From assembly GCA_014379075.1 (NCBI GenBank), contig JACMMN010000063.1, forward strand, positions 1 through 18,259: a stretch of DNA of 18,259 nucleotides, in the 5' to 3' direction. This DNA comes from Pyrinomonadaceae bacterium. Its GTDB lineage: Bacteria; Acidobacteriota; Blastocatellia; Pyrinomonadales; Pyrinomonadaceae. Positions 6,324-12,832 of this stretch are shown here, piece after piece. Within the stretch, counting starts at the first letter, position 1; each line of letters begins with the position of its first letter. The notes beneath the pieces were generated by a model, which made no database searches, was not told where the DNA came from, and saw only the letters and a list, made by a program, of their open reading frames with translations. The position numbers and the translations under genes were made by a program.

Positions 6324-8003
6324 CTAAGAATGCAGGCGGGTATCTACTGAAAAACTCTGGCTGACCGATGACTGGGCATTTTGGGAGTCCTGAGCTGTTA
6401 CCGTAAAATTCCATGTTCCTTTTAATCTTGCTCTCCCGTGTACCACGCCGTTTGCTGGATTCAACCGCAAACCTGGGGGCAAAGCTCCCGAAGAGATCGA
6501 CCACACAAACGCACCCGATCCGCCCGAGGCCTGTAAGGTCTGGTAGTAGAACCGATGCAACAGCGCATTCGGTAAACTGCCTGTCAAAATCTGCAAGGGA
6601 GCCAACGGTGCAAATTCAAAAGCTCCTATATCAAGAGTGCCGTTCACCGGACGTACCTCGCTTGATTGATGGTTTAGATAATGCCTGACTGCGTTATTTG
6701 CGGGTAAGACATCTGAGTTTAGGGGCGAACCCGAGTTCACGGCTTGTCCCGTATTCAAGAGGCGGAAGTCCTGACCCGTTAGATCTACAAACCCCGGTGC
6801 CGTTCCTGTTACAAAGCTTGTTCCGCCTGAAACTATTCCGTCAAAGCCGCCTTCAAAAGAATTTCGCCAGCCTGTCTTCGACCAATTATTCGCCAGAAAA
6901 AGTACGCCCGATTCGGCCAGCACCGCAAGACTCGTTCCGGGATTTGTCGTGTAGAAAATATTGTTGCGGGCATCGCAAAGATCTTCGTTTGTCGATAAGC
7001 GGAAAATCACTGTATTCCCAGTTCTCGTCGAAACGATCGTGTTGTTATAAAAATAAAGCTTGCCCTTGCGGTAGTTAGCGGTCGTGCCGCTGTCACCGCC
7101 ATAATGAGTAACCTGATTATTTCCGCCGTCCGGTTTGATAAGGATATTTCCGTACACGAACGTCTTTCGGTATTCGGGTGCGTTGCGAATTTGTATGCTG
7201 TCTTCGCCATCGACGAGATCGAAATTGCGATTACCGCCTTCGACCCAATTATAGCGTACGACCAGTCCCGCGGAACGGTCCTTCAGATTCACACCGCCCG
7301 ATCCGCTGCGAAGCGGGCCGAATCTATTGTATTGAAAGGTAATGCCGATCGCAGCAGTGTAATTATTGTGCTGGAGGATGCTCCCGACAATGCCGTTACC
7401 CAGTATGTAATTGCCTTCAACGAGTATATTCCGCGAAACGGTATCGTCGCTCGACGCAACAAAAAATCCATTTGCGCTGTCATGCAGTTTACAATTCCGA
7501 ACCGTTATATTTTCGCCTTTTTCGACGTAGATCGACGAAGCGGCACTCGAATAGGTCTGTGTCGCTCCGCTGTCGTCGGTGAATTGATAACTCGGGTGTG
7601 CGCTGCGTATCTCGAGGTTCTCGATAACGATATATTTCGGCATTGTGTCCTGGGGAACGTTGGAAGAGCCGATCTTGATGACGCCGCGCTGTTCGCTGGC
7701 AAAATTTAGATTCTGCGGCGTTACCGCACCGTTTCCGTCGATAACTGGAAGTTCTCCGTTGGCATTCGGCACACCGCGAACTGTGATCGGCATTTGGGCG
7801 GTACCTTGTCGGCATATCACCCATTTTTCCTTATATGATGACGGTTTCCAGTATATCAGCACAAGATCGCCTGGCTGGAGCGTCGCCCACGGCACCTCTG
7901 CGATAGTGTCCATCGGCGTATTGGGTCGTACCTCATAAGTGGCGGCGTTCGTGGAACCACAGGCACAGACAAGCAGCGACAGAATAAACAGAGATTTTTT
8001 CAT
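6324..8003 (-). CDS. Secreted right-handed beta-helix protein with C-terminal putative Ig domain
   Basis: The 559-residue exported protein has an N-terminal signal MKKSLFILSLLVCACGSTNA with a plausible AxA-type cleavage before residue 21. Cysteines at 13 and 15 give a poor lipobox, so a lipoprotein is possible but less likely. The middle (about 100-460) carries spaced N/G/I-rich strands (IVIENLEIRSA, ITVRNCKLHDSANG, ILVEGNYILGNG, LYFYNNTIV) typical of parallel beta-helix polysaccharide lyases and related cell-surface proteins. The last 90 residues match the He_PIG-type Ig fold (YYQTLQASGGSG, LPPGLRLNP, GTWNFTVTAQDS). Catalytic residues cannot be assigned, so polysaccharide binding or cleavage is inference. 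I chose the ATG at 8003 because the upstream extension lacks a signal and runs through a terminator. Confidence 0.85.
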   Translation of the reverse strand: MKKSLFILSLLVCACGSTNAATYEVRPNTPMDTIAEVPWATLQPGDLVLIYWKPSSYKEKWVICRQGTAQMPITVRGVPNANGELPVIDGNGAVTPQNLNFASEQRGVIKIGSSNVPQDTMPKYIVIENLEIRSAHPSYQFTDDSGATQTYSSAASSIYVEKGENITVRNCKLHDSANGFFVASSDDTVSRNILVEGNYILGNGIVGSILQHNNYTAAIGITFQYNRFGPLRSGSGGVNLKDRSAGLVVRYNWVEGGNRNFDLVDGEDSIQIRNAPEYRKTFVYGNILIKPDGGNNQVTHYGGDSGTTANYRKGKLYFYNNTIVSTRTGNTVIFRLSTNEDLCDARNNIFYTTNPGTSLAVLAESGVLFLANNWSKTGWRNSFEGGFDGIVSGGTSFVTGTAPGFVDLTGQDFRLLNTGQAVNSGSPLNSDVLPANNAVRHYLNHQSSEVRPVNGTLDIGAFEFAPLAPLQILTGSLPNALLHRFYYQTLQASGGSGAFVWSISSGALPPGLRLNPANGVVHGRARLKGTWNFTVTAQDSQNAQSSVSQSFSVDTRLHS

Positions 8004-8110
8004 TGGCACCACTGGACCAGAAAATAGAAGAACGTGAGGGGATTTTAAGTAAGTTTGAACAGGTTTAACATTGCCTTTAAATCTACCACATCGGCGAACT
8101 GAACGTCCAC

Positions 8111-8141
8111 AAAAAAAGAGAGCCCGATTAAACCTGCTCTC
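8111..8141 (-). terminator. Rho-independent terminator on the minus strand
   Basis: Read on the minus strand: GAGAGC, a 12-nt loop, GCTCTC, then seven T. The stem pairs 8136-8141 with 8118-8123, and the T-tract is the complement of 8111-8117. On the plus strand the A-tract precedes the hairpin, so it works in one direction only. No protein gene lies upstream on the minus strand. It must therefore end either a small RNA, antisense transcripts from pyrE, or a leader of the beta-helix gene whose start is 107 bp further on. Confidence 0.75.
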
Positions 8142-8208
8142 GCACATGGTCGGGAGATCGAACTCGATCAACGTCGGGCAATTTCATTTATTCTTACGCA
8201 CGTTGACG
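8111..8208 (-). ncRNA. Candidate structured small RNA or leader antisense to the pyrE upstream region
   Basis: A possible minus-strand promoter (TTAACT at 8242-8237, CATAAT at 8220-8215, 16-bp spacer) would start a transcript near 8208 that runs about 98 nt to the terminator at 8111. Within it are a 7-bp inverted repeat (8168-8174 with 8200-8206) and a 6-bp one with a 2-nt loop (8156-8161 with 8164-8169), then the terminator hairpin. I recognise no known RNA family or riboswitch. The evidence is the promoter-structure-terminator order alone; there is no ORF of note in the stretch. Confidence 0.35.
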
Positions 8209-8230
8209 ACAGCGATTATGCAGTTACGCA

Positions 8231-8260
8231 TTGGGAAGTTAATGCGAATTTTGGCATAAT
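8231..8260 (+). promoter_or_regulatory. Putative sigma-70 type promoter of pyrE
   Basis: TTGGGA (8231-8236) and CATAAT (8255-8260) are separated by 18 bp, predicting a start near 8267 and a leader of about 78 nt. The -35 box overlaps the opposing minus-strand promoter candidate. A dyad (CGCATT 8227-8232 / AATGCG 8241-8246) and a direct repeat ATTTTGGCAT (8248-8257 and 8265-8274) overlap the same region and could be operator sequence. This rests on consensus matching by eye only. Confidence 0.4.
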
Positions 8261-8344
8261 TACGATTTTGGCATTGTTTCGCGTAGAGGTATTGTAGATC
8301 ACCGAATCGATTCGCCCTTTGATCCGATCTTGGAAGTTAAATAA

Positions 8345-8908
8345 ATGAATTCTATTCTCGATCACTTCAAGCATATCGATGCTCTTCTCGAAGGGCATTT
8401 TATTTTGTCGAGCGGACTGCACAGCCCTAACTATCTTCAGTGTGCCCTGGCCCTTCAATATCCGTCGGACGCCGCGTTGTACGGCCGAAAAATGGCCGAG
8501 CTGTTTCTGAATTCGAATGTCGATACCGTCGCTTCGCCGGCGATCGGCGGTTTGGTAATTGGGTATGCCGTTGCGCAGGCTTTGAACGTTCGGTTTATCT
8601 GGACTGAAAGACAGGATGGCGAAATGACTCTGCGTCGCGGATTTACCCTTAAGCCGAACGAGCGAATTCTTGTTGTCGAAGATGTCATCACCACCGGCGG
8701 TTCCACGCGCGAATGCATAGCGGCGCTCGAAAAATACGATGCCGAGATTGTCGGAGCAGCTTCGATAATAGACCGTTCGAAGGGTAAAGCTGATGTAGGC
8801 GTTCCGCGAATCTCGCTTGCCAGCCTGGATGTGCCGAGTTATGCCCCGGACGACTGTCCGATATGTGCCTCTGGAGACGCCGCATACAAGCCCGGAAGCA
8901 GAAACTGA
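8345..8908 (+). CDS. pyrE: Orotate phosphoribosyltransferase
   Basis: Converts orotate and PRPP to orotidine 5'-monophosphate, the fifth step of de novo UMP synthesis. The 187-residue protein has the PRPP-binding motif VVEDVITTGGST at residues 110-121. It also has the flexible catalytic loop around TERQDGEMTLRRGF (87-100) and the family ending CPICASGDAAYKPGSR. A GGAAG Shine-Dalgarno at 8332-8336 lies 8 nt before the ATG and supports the start. The gene has its own promoter candidate upstream and a strong terminator downstream, so it is probably monocistronic. Other pyrimidine genes are not adjacent, although thyA lies 6.3 kb away. Identification is secure. Confidence 0.96.
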   Translation: MNSILDHFKHIDALLEGHFILSSGLHSPNYLQCALALQYPSDAALYGRKMAELFLNSNVDTVASPAIGGLVIGYAVAQALNVRFIWTERQDGEMTLRRGFTLKPNERILVVEDVITTGGSTRECIAALEKYDAEIVGAASIIDRSKGKADVGVPRISLASLDVPSYAPDDCPICASGDAAYKPGSRN

Positions 8909-8943
8909 ATAATCTCCGAGCCATAACTCTTGAAATAAAGAAT

Positions 8944-8963
8944 GCCGGCTTTCCGGCTTTTTT
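8944..8963 (+). terminator. Rho-independent terminator of pyrE
   Basis: GCCGG (8944-8948) pairs with CCGGC (8953-8957) across a CTTT loop, followed by TTTTTT (8958-8963). Flanking GAATGC/GCATTC (8940-8945 and 8964-8969) add further dyad symmetry. It lies 36 bp after the pyrE stop and 37 bp before the next gene. Confidence 0.85.
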
Positions 8964-9000
8964 GCATTCGCGCACGGAACCGGAATAACATTTACCAAAC

Positions 9001-10791
9001 ATGAATATCTGGCAGATTATCAGCAGGCTTTGGCCCTTCGCAAAACCCTTTAAGGGACTGGTGATCGCTTCGCTATTTCTGACGCTGATCGGTGCATTCG
9101 CAGCGCAGGTCAATCCGCTCGTGTTGCGTTATACGGTAGATACGGTCGAACGGCTTCTGCGCGAAGGCATCGGCGCGCGGGAAAGCACTTCGCTGCTTTT
9201 ATTTATTTCGGCGATCTTGTTCGGCAAAGAAATTATAAATATCTTTGTGAAATACGGCCAAAGCATGGTCGGTGAAAATCTTCGCGTTAATCTTTCGAGT
9301 TCGCTTTCGCAGTATGCAATCGAAAGAGTTCTATCTTATCGCTATTCTTTTTTCGCCGATGAGGATAACGCTACCGGGAAACTTCAAACGCGGATAGATC
9401 GCGGAGCGGAAAGTTTGACAAGCTTTGTACAGAATATCTTTATCGATCTGCTTCCGCTTTTTGCTAACGCGATTTTGGCCCTTATGTTAATGTTTTCGGC
9501 GAATTTCTATGTCGGTCTCGTCGCGTCAATTATAATGCCGGTTTATTTTGTTCTTAGCTGGAAACAGGCGGGATTATTAAAAGGAGTCCGTCGCGGACTT
9601 CGGGCATTGCGCGAGCAGAAAACAAATGGCCTGTTCAATATCATTGAATCGATTATCGTCATCAAGTCCTTTGTTCGCGAGGAATACGAGCGTGAGAAGC
9701 AAAATACCCTACAGCAGAACCTTATAAAAGCACAGCTCAAACAGCGTAAGACAAATTACGTTTTTGACGCTATGAAAACCTTTATTGAACAGGTCGGCAT
9801 CGTTTTGATCATTATTTTGACGGCCTATCTCGTGCTCGACGAGAAGATGACTATCGGGGCGATTCTCTTTCACATTCTGCTTTTTAATAATGTATCGGCG
9901 CCGATCCGCCAACTTCACCGGATTTACGACCAGATGAATGAGGCACTAACCTATGCCGAAGGCTTTTTCGAAATTCTGGACGCGGATGAAGCGATTGAGG
10001 AAAGTGGGCAAATTACCAGCGATAAATTGAAAGGCGAATTCGAGTTAAAGAACGTCAGTTTCACTTATCCGAACGGAACACAGGCTTTATTCGATGTAAA
10101 CATGACGATCCCGGCCGGAAAGACGGTAGCTTTCGTCGGGCTCTCCGGTGCGGGCAAATCTACACTGTTGAATCTTCTTTGCAAATTTTATAAGCCAACG
10201 ACGGGTCAGATTTGCCTCGACGGCGAGGACATTCTGGAATACGAAACGCATTTGCTGCGGCGAAAGATCGGCCTAGTACTGCAGAAAAATCATATTTTTC
10301 GCGGGTCGATCGAGGAGAATATAAAATACGGCTTTATGCGTGCGACCACCGAGGATGTTGTCGCCGCGACCAAGCAGGCTTATCTTCACGAACAGATCGA
10401 AAAACTGCCCAAAAAATATGAATCGGAAGCCCAATCGCTTTCCGGCGGGCAGCAGCAGCGGATAGCCATTGCCCGGCTTTTCCTAAAAAATCCGCCGATA
10501 ATCTTTCTTGATGAGCCGACAGCGAGTCTCGACGCCGTCGCTACCGAGCAGATCAAAAACAGCCTCGACGCGATCAAGGAGAACCGCACAACGGTCGTCA
10601 TATCGCACAGCATTTCGCAGATCATCGATTCGGATGTGATTTATGTTCTGAAAGAAGGACGAGTCGTCGAGATCGGAACGCACACCGAACTGTACTTAAA
10701 AAGCGGAACTTATTATGAGATTTTTAACGCGTCGGCAAGGAGTTTGAATCTCGACAAGATATCGCGGACGCTGGACAGCGGATTAAATTAA
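9001..10791 (+). CDS. ABC exporter, fused permease and ATPase (MsbA-like)
   Basis: The 596-residue half-transporter consists of an N-terminal six-helix transmembrane domain (about 1-330) and a C-terminal nucleotide-binding domain, working as a homodimer in the inner membrane. The NBD is complete: Walker A GLSGAGKST (K386), signature LSGGQQQRIAIAR (from 480), Walker B IIFLDEPTASLD (D504, E505) and the H-loop His536. This is the MsbA/lipid-drug exporter layout, but the substrate cannot be read from the sequence. It stands alone between the pyrE terminator and its own terminator. No strong Shine-Dalgarno precedes the ATG at 9001, yet the N-terminal sequence fits the family. Confidence 0.93.
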   Translation: MNIWQIISRLWPFAKPFKGLVIASLFLTLIGAFAAQVNPLVLRYTVDTVERLLREGIGARESTSLLLFISAILFGKEIINIFVKYGQSMVGENLRVNLSSSLSQYAIERVLSYRYSFFADEDNATGKLQTRIDRGAESLTSFVQNIFIDLLPLFANAILALMLMFSANFYVGLVASIIMPVYFVLSWKQAGLLKGVRRGLRALREQKTNGLFNIIESIIVIKSFVREEYEREKQNTLQQNLIKAQLKQRKTNYVFDAMKTFIEQVGIVLIIILTAYLVLDEKMTIGAILFHILLFNNVSAPIRQLHRIYDQMNEALTYAEGFFEILDADEAIEESGQITSDKLKGEFELKNVSFTYPNGTQALFDVNMTIPAGKTVAFVGLSGAGKSTLLNLLCKFYKPTTGQICLDGEDILEYETHLLRRKIGLVLQKNHIFRGSIEENIKYGFMRATTEDVVAATKQAYLHEQIEKLPKKYESEAQSLSGGQQQRIAIARLFLKNPPIIFLDEPTASLDAVATEQIKNSLDAIKENRTTVVISHSISQIIDSDVIYVLKEGRVVEIGTHTELYLKSGTYYEIFNASARSLNLDKISRTLDSGLN

Positions 10792-10814
10792 CCCGAACAA
10801 TTATGATCAAAAGG

Positions 10815-10843
10815 GAAAAGCCGCATTCGAGACGCGGCTTTTC
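10815..10843. terminator. Bidirectional terminator between convergent genes
   Basis: GAAAAGCCGC (10815-10824) pairs perfectly with GCGGCTTTTC (10834-10843) over a 9-nt loop. A-rich and T-rich arms make it usable in both directions. It lies 23 bp after the ABC transporter stop and 23 bp after the stop of the convergent secreted-protein gene. Confidence 0.8.
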
Positions 10844-10866
10844 TAATCTCGACATTTCTGCCGGGA

Positions 10867-11202
10867 TTAATATCTGCGGTAATAACGTCCGTTACCGTAG
10901 TAATAATTAGACCGTCGGTTACGGTTATTGTATCGATTGAACCACTGGCTCTTGCTACTTTGTCCGATGCTGCGGCGGCGGTCCTGCCGTGCATCTCGTA
11001 TATCATCTCGATAATCCCTGCGGGCCGAGCGGCGGCTTTCGCCTCTCCTGATATCCCTTCGGTAGTCACGACGAGCGTCACGAACTTCATCCCTGTACTC
11101 ACGCCTTATTTCACGTCGATTCTGTGCATTTGCAACATCCGCGCTTACAAAAATCAGTCCCAATGCAAATGACACAATTCCAATTTTCAGTAAGTATTTC
11201 AT
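10867..11202 (-). CDS. Secreted Arg/Asp-rich repeat protein
   Basis: I do not recognise a named family. The 111-residue protein has a clear signal peptide (KYLLKIGIVSFALGLIF, cleavage likely after ADVANA). The mature part is dominated by charged, helix-forming repeats: RREYRDEVRDAR, RRDYRRDIRRGESR and RRDYRDDIRDARQD. Each repeat alternates Arg and Asp/Glu with Tyr at a fixed place. The tail is Asn/Arg/Tyr-rich (NYYYGNGRYYRRY). The pattern suggests an extended amphipathic or salt-bridged helix in the periplasm or envelope, possibly binding polyanions. Two ATG codons are in tandem. The AAGGGGAG Shine-Dalgarno is only 2 nt from the one at 11205 but 5 nt from the one at 11202, so I chose the latter. 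Confidence 0.7.
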   Translation of the reverse strand: MKYLLKIGIVSFALGLIFVSADVANAQNRREIRREYRDEVRDARRDYRRDIRRGESRRSARRDYRDDIRDARQDRRRSIGQSSKSQWFNRYNNRNRRSNYYYGNGRYYRRY

Positions 11203-11207
11203 CATTT

Positions 11208-11215
11208 CTCCCCTT
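11208..11215 (-). promoter_or_regulatory. Strong ribosome binding site deciding the start at 11202
   Basis: AAGGGGAG on the minus strand is among the clearest Shine-Dalgarno sequences in the window. Spacing is 2 nt to the first ATG and 5 nt to the second, favouring the second. A small hairpin (GCACCG/CGGTGC, 11227-11240) lies 11 nt upstream of it and could influence translation. Confidence 0.6.
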
Positions 11216-11370
11216 GTATTTTATTCGCACCGTTCGGTGCCGATCTATTTATTTCACAAAGACATTTTCAATGTGTACTCATCAAAAAGGGCAATGATTG
11301 TGCCAAGAAGTCGAAATCAGAAGGATGGGCCGATGAACGGGGCTGGCGAACTAGTATGAACTAAACGGTA

Positions 11371-12132
11371 TTAAAGCTTTTTCGCTACGATTACAATGGA
11401 AACTCCGAATGGAAAGTTGAAATTTTTTAACCATAACCGCTCTGCACCAAAAAGTCTGCCGAATATACCATTCAGTGCAGAAATACCAATATTGTTTTCC
11501 GATTCAGGTTTGATGCCCGTTAGTTTCATCAACGTGCGGCCGGCTAAAATCGGCGCAAAAAATGTCCAATTGGCGTAGGTCGCACGTTGGACGGTAAATC
11601 CCGCTTTTCCCAGCCTTTCGACAATTTGTTTCCTCGTATAGCGGATGCGGTGATGTGAAATATCGTCCTGCACACCCCACAGCCACATAAACGCGGGCAC
11701 GAAGATAAGCGAATGCCCGCCGGTCTTGGTCACACGGTGCATTTCTTTCAAACCTGCAACATCGTCATCAAGATGTTCGATAACGTCAAGGGCGGTAGTA
11801 ATATCAAAGCTCTCGTCCTCATAAGGCAGAGTTTCCGCCAAGCCTTTTTGAACCTTCAAGCCTTTTTGCCGGCAAAATTCGAGAGCGTCGTCCGAAACAT
11901 CAACGCCTTTGGATTCGCCGAATTGCGCAAGCATCTCGAGATTTGCTCCGGTTCCGCAGCCAACATCGAGAATTTTCGGGCTCTCTACTTTGTACTTTGT
12001 ATTTTGGACGATCTGTCTGAGAAAACTCTCAAGGATCGCCCTCCGTCCGACAAACCACCAATGCGAGCCTTCCACATCGTCCATAATGGCGTATGTGTGT
12101 TGCTCCATTTCCTGTGGTAACGCTGAATTCAT
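11371..12132 (-). CDS. Class I SAM-dependent methyltransferase
   Basis: This 253-residue Rossmann-fold methyltransferase binds SAM through motif I KILDVGCGTGAN (about 53-64), the acidic D78 region (GVDVSDDALEFC) and motif ALDVIEHLDDD (114-124). The N-terminal EQHTYAIMDDVEGSHWWFVGRRAIL is common in methyltransferases found near glycan or lipid-linked sugar genes; the acceptor is unknown. I chose the ATG at 12132 because longer starts run into the upstream gene, which ends at 12188. ATG at 12108 is an alternative. It is the last gene of a minus-strand cluster, with a 55-bp gap before it that contains 9-bp tandem repeats. No terminator is visible after it. Confidence 0.87.
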   Translation of the reverse strand: MNSALPQEMEQHTYAIMDDVEGSHWWFVGRRAILESFLRQIVQNTKYKVESPKILDVGCGTGANLEMLAQFGESKGVDVSDDALEFCRQKGLKVQKGLAETLPYEDESFDITTALDVIEHLDDDVAGLKEMHRVTKTGGHSLIFVPAFMWLWGVQDDISHHRIRYTRKQIVERLGKAGFTVQRATYANWTFFAPILAGRTLMKLTGIKPESENNIGISALNGIFGRLFGAERLWLKNFNFPFGVSIVIVAKKL

Positions 12133-12187
12133 TCTTTTAGTTTGCCACGAATTACGCGGATAGCGCGAATGAGGATTTGGGAGTGAT

Positions 12188-12832
12188 CTATTTTTGCCGT
12201 AATCCAAGAAGTTGGCTGGCGAACGCCCCCGGATTGCCATCGATCGTCAGACCGTAATTATCACGGAGTCGGCACCCGATGCCGACGTCGTTCAGGAAAC
12301 ATTGACCTTCGCCGTTTCGGCCGAGAATTAATAGTTCGAGGCCTTCGGTTAAATAATCTTCGCTCGCAACCTGTAGCATGTATTCGCCAGCGTTTTTATG
12401 CGCGGCAAGTTCGAGTTCATACAAAGTTGGATCGAAGATGCTGAGCGGATTCACAGCGGCGTTAGACAAGGTTTCAATGGTTTGGGCGAAATCATAGGCG
12501 TGGCGGCCTTCGTGAACGAATGTGCCTTCGCAACCGCGCTGGCCGCCGGTGTCGATGGTTTCTTCGGCGATGGAAATGTAAACCTCGCCAAGTGCTTCGA
12601 TGAAGCCAAGTCTTCCGTCCGCAATTTTTTCATTGGTTTCATCCGCATCGATCAGACCCGTGACACCCGAAGCTTTGACAATACTGACCGGCTGAACGCG
12701 GACAAGCAGATCGGATTGAAGAATCTGACTTGCCATATGACGATGGAAATCATTGCCTTTTTCGAGAATTGTATCGAAGGCGTCCTCTACGGATTTGCGA
12801 TAATATTCCGCAATATCTCGTTCAAATCTCAT
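12188..12832 (-). CDS. HExxH zincin-like protein of unknown function
   Basis: The 214-residue protein has no family I can name. Its key feature is GTFVHEGRHAYDFAQ (about 103-117), an HExxH motif (H107, E108, H111) in a hydrophobic context, as in zinc metallopeptidases. A downstream LYELELAAHKNAGEY (about 138-151) could provide a glutamate as third metal ligand, in gluzincin style. No signal peptide or membrane segment is seen, so it is probably cytoplasmic. The ATG at 12832 overlaps the TGA of the upstream methyltransferase (ATGA), and a GGAAGG Shine-Dalgarno lies 4 nt before it. Translational coupling implies a joint role. Peptidase activity is inference. Confidence 0.65.
   Translation of the reverse strand: MRFERDIAEYYRKSVEDAFDTILEKGNDFHRHMASQILQSDLLVRVQPVSIVKASGVTGLIDADETNEKIADGRLGFIEALGEVYISIAEETIDTGGQRGCEGTFVHEGRHAYDFAQTIETLSNAAVNPLSIFDPTLYELELAAHKNAGEYMLQVASEDYLTEGLELLILGRNGEGQCFLNDVGIGCRLRDNYGLTIDGNPGAFASQLLGLRQK

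Noticed and set aside
7104..7709. Plus-strand 201-codon ORF opposite the beta-helix gene
   Set aside because: No recognisable domain or ribosome binding site; the opposite strand has a signal peptide, beta-helix strands and an Ig domain.
8050..8062. Extra copy of the 12-bp motif of the 877-986 array
   Set aside because: AGTTTGAACAG lacks one base and is isolated from any phased partner, so chance is a sufficient explanation.
8004..8171. Longer N-terminus for the beta-helix protein
   Set aside because: The extension would bury the signal peptide and read through the minus-strand terminator.
8145..8180. tRNA-like T-arm (GAGTTCGATC) on the minus strand
   Set aside because: The bases flanking the loop do not pair as a T-stem, and no acceptor, D or anticodon arm can be built.
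8216..8998. Minus-strand 260-codon ORF opposite pyrE
   Set aside because: It is a shadow of pyrE, with low-quality composition and no motif; it also reads through the pyrE terminator.
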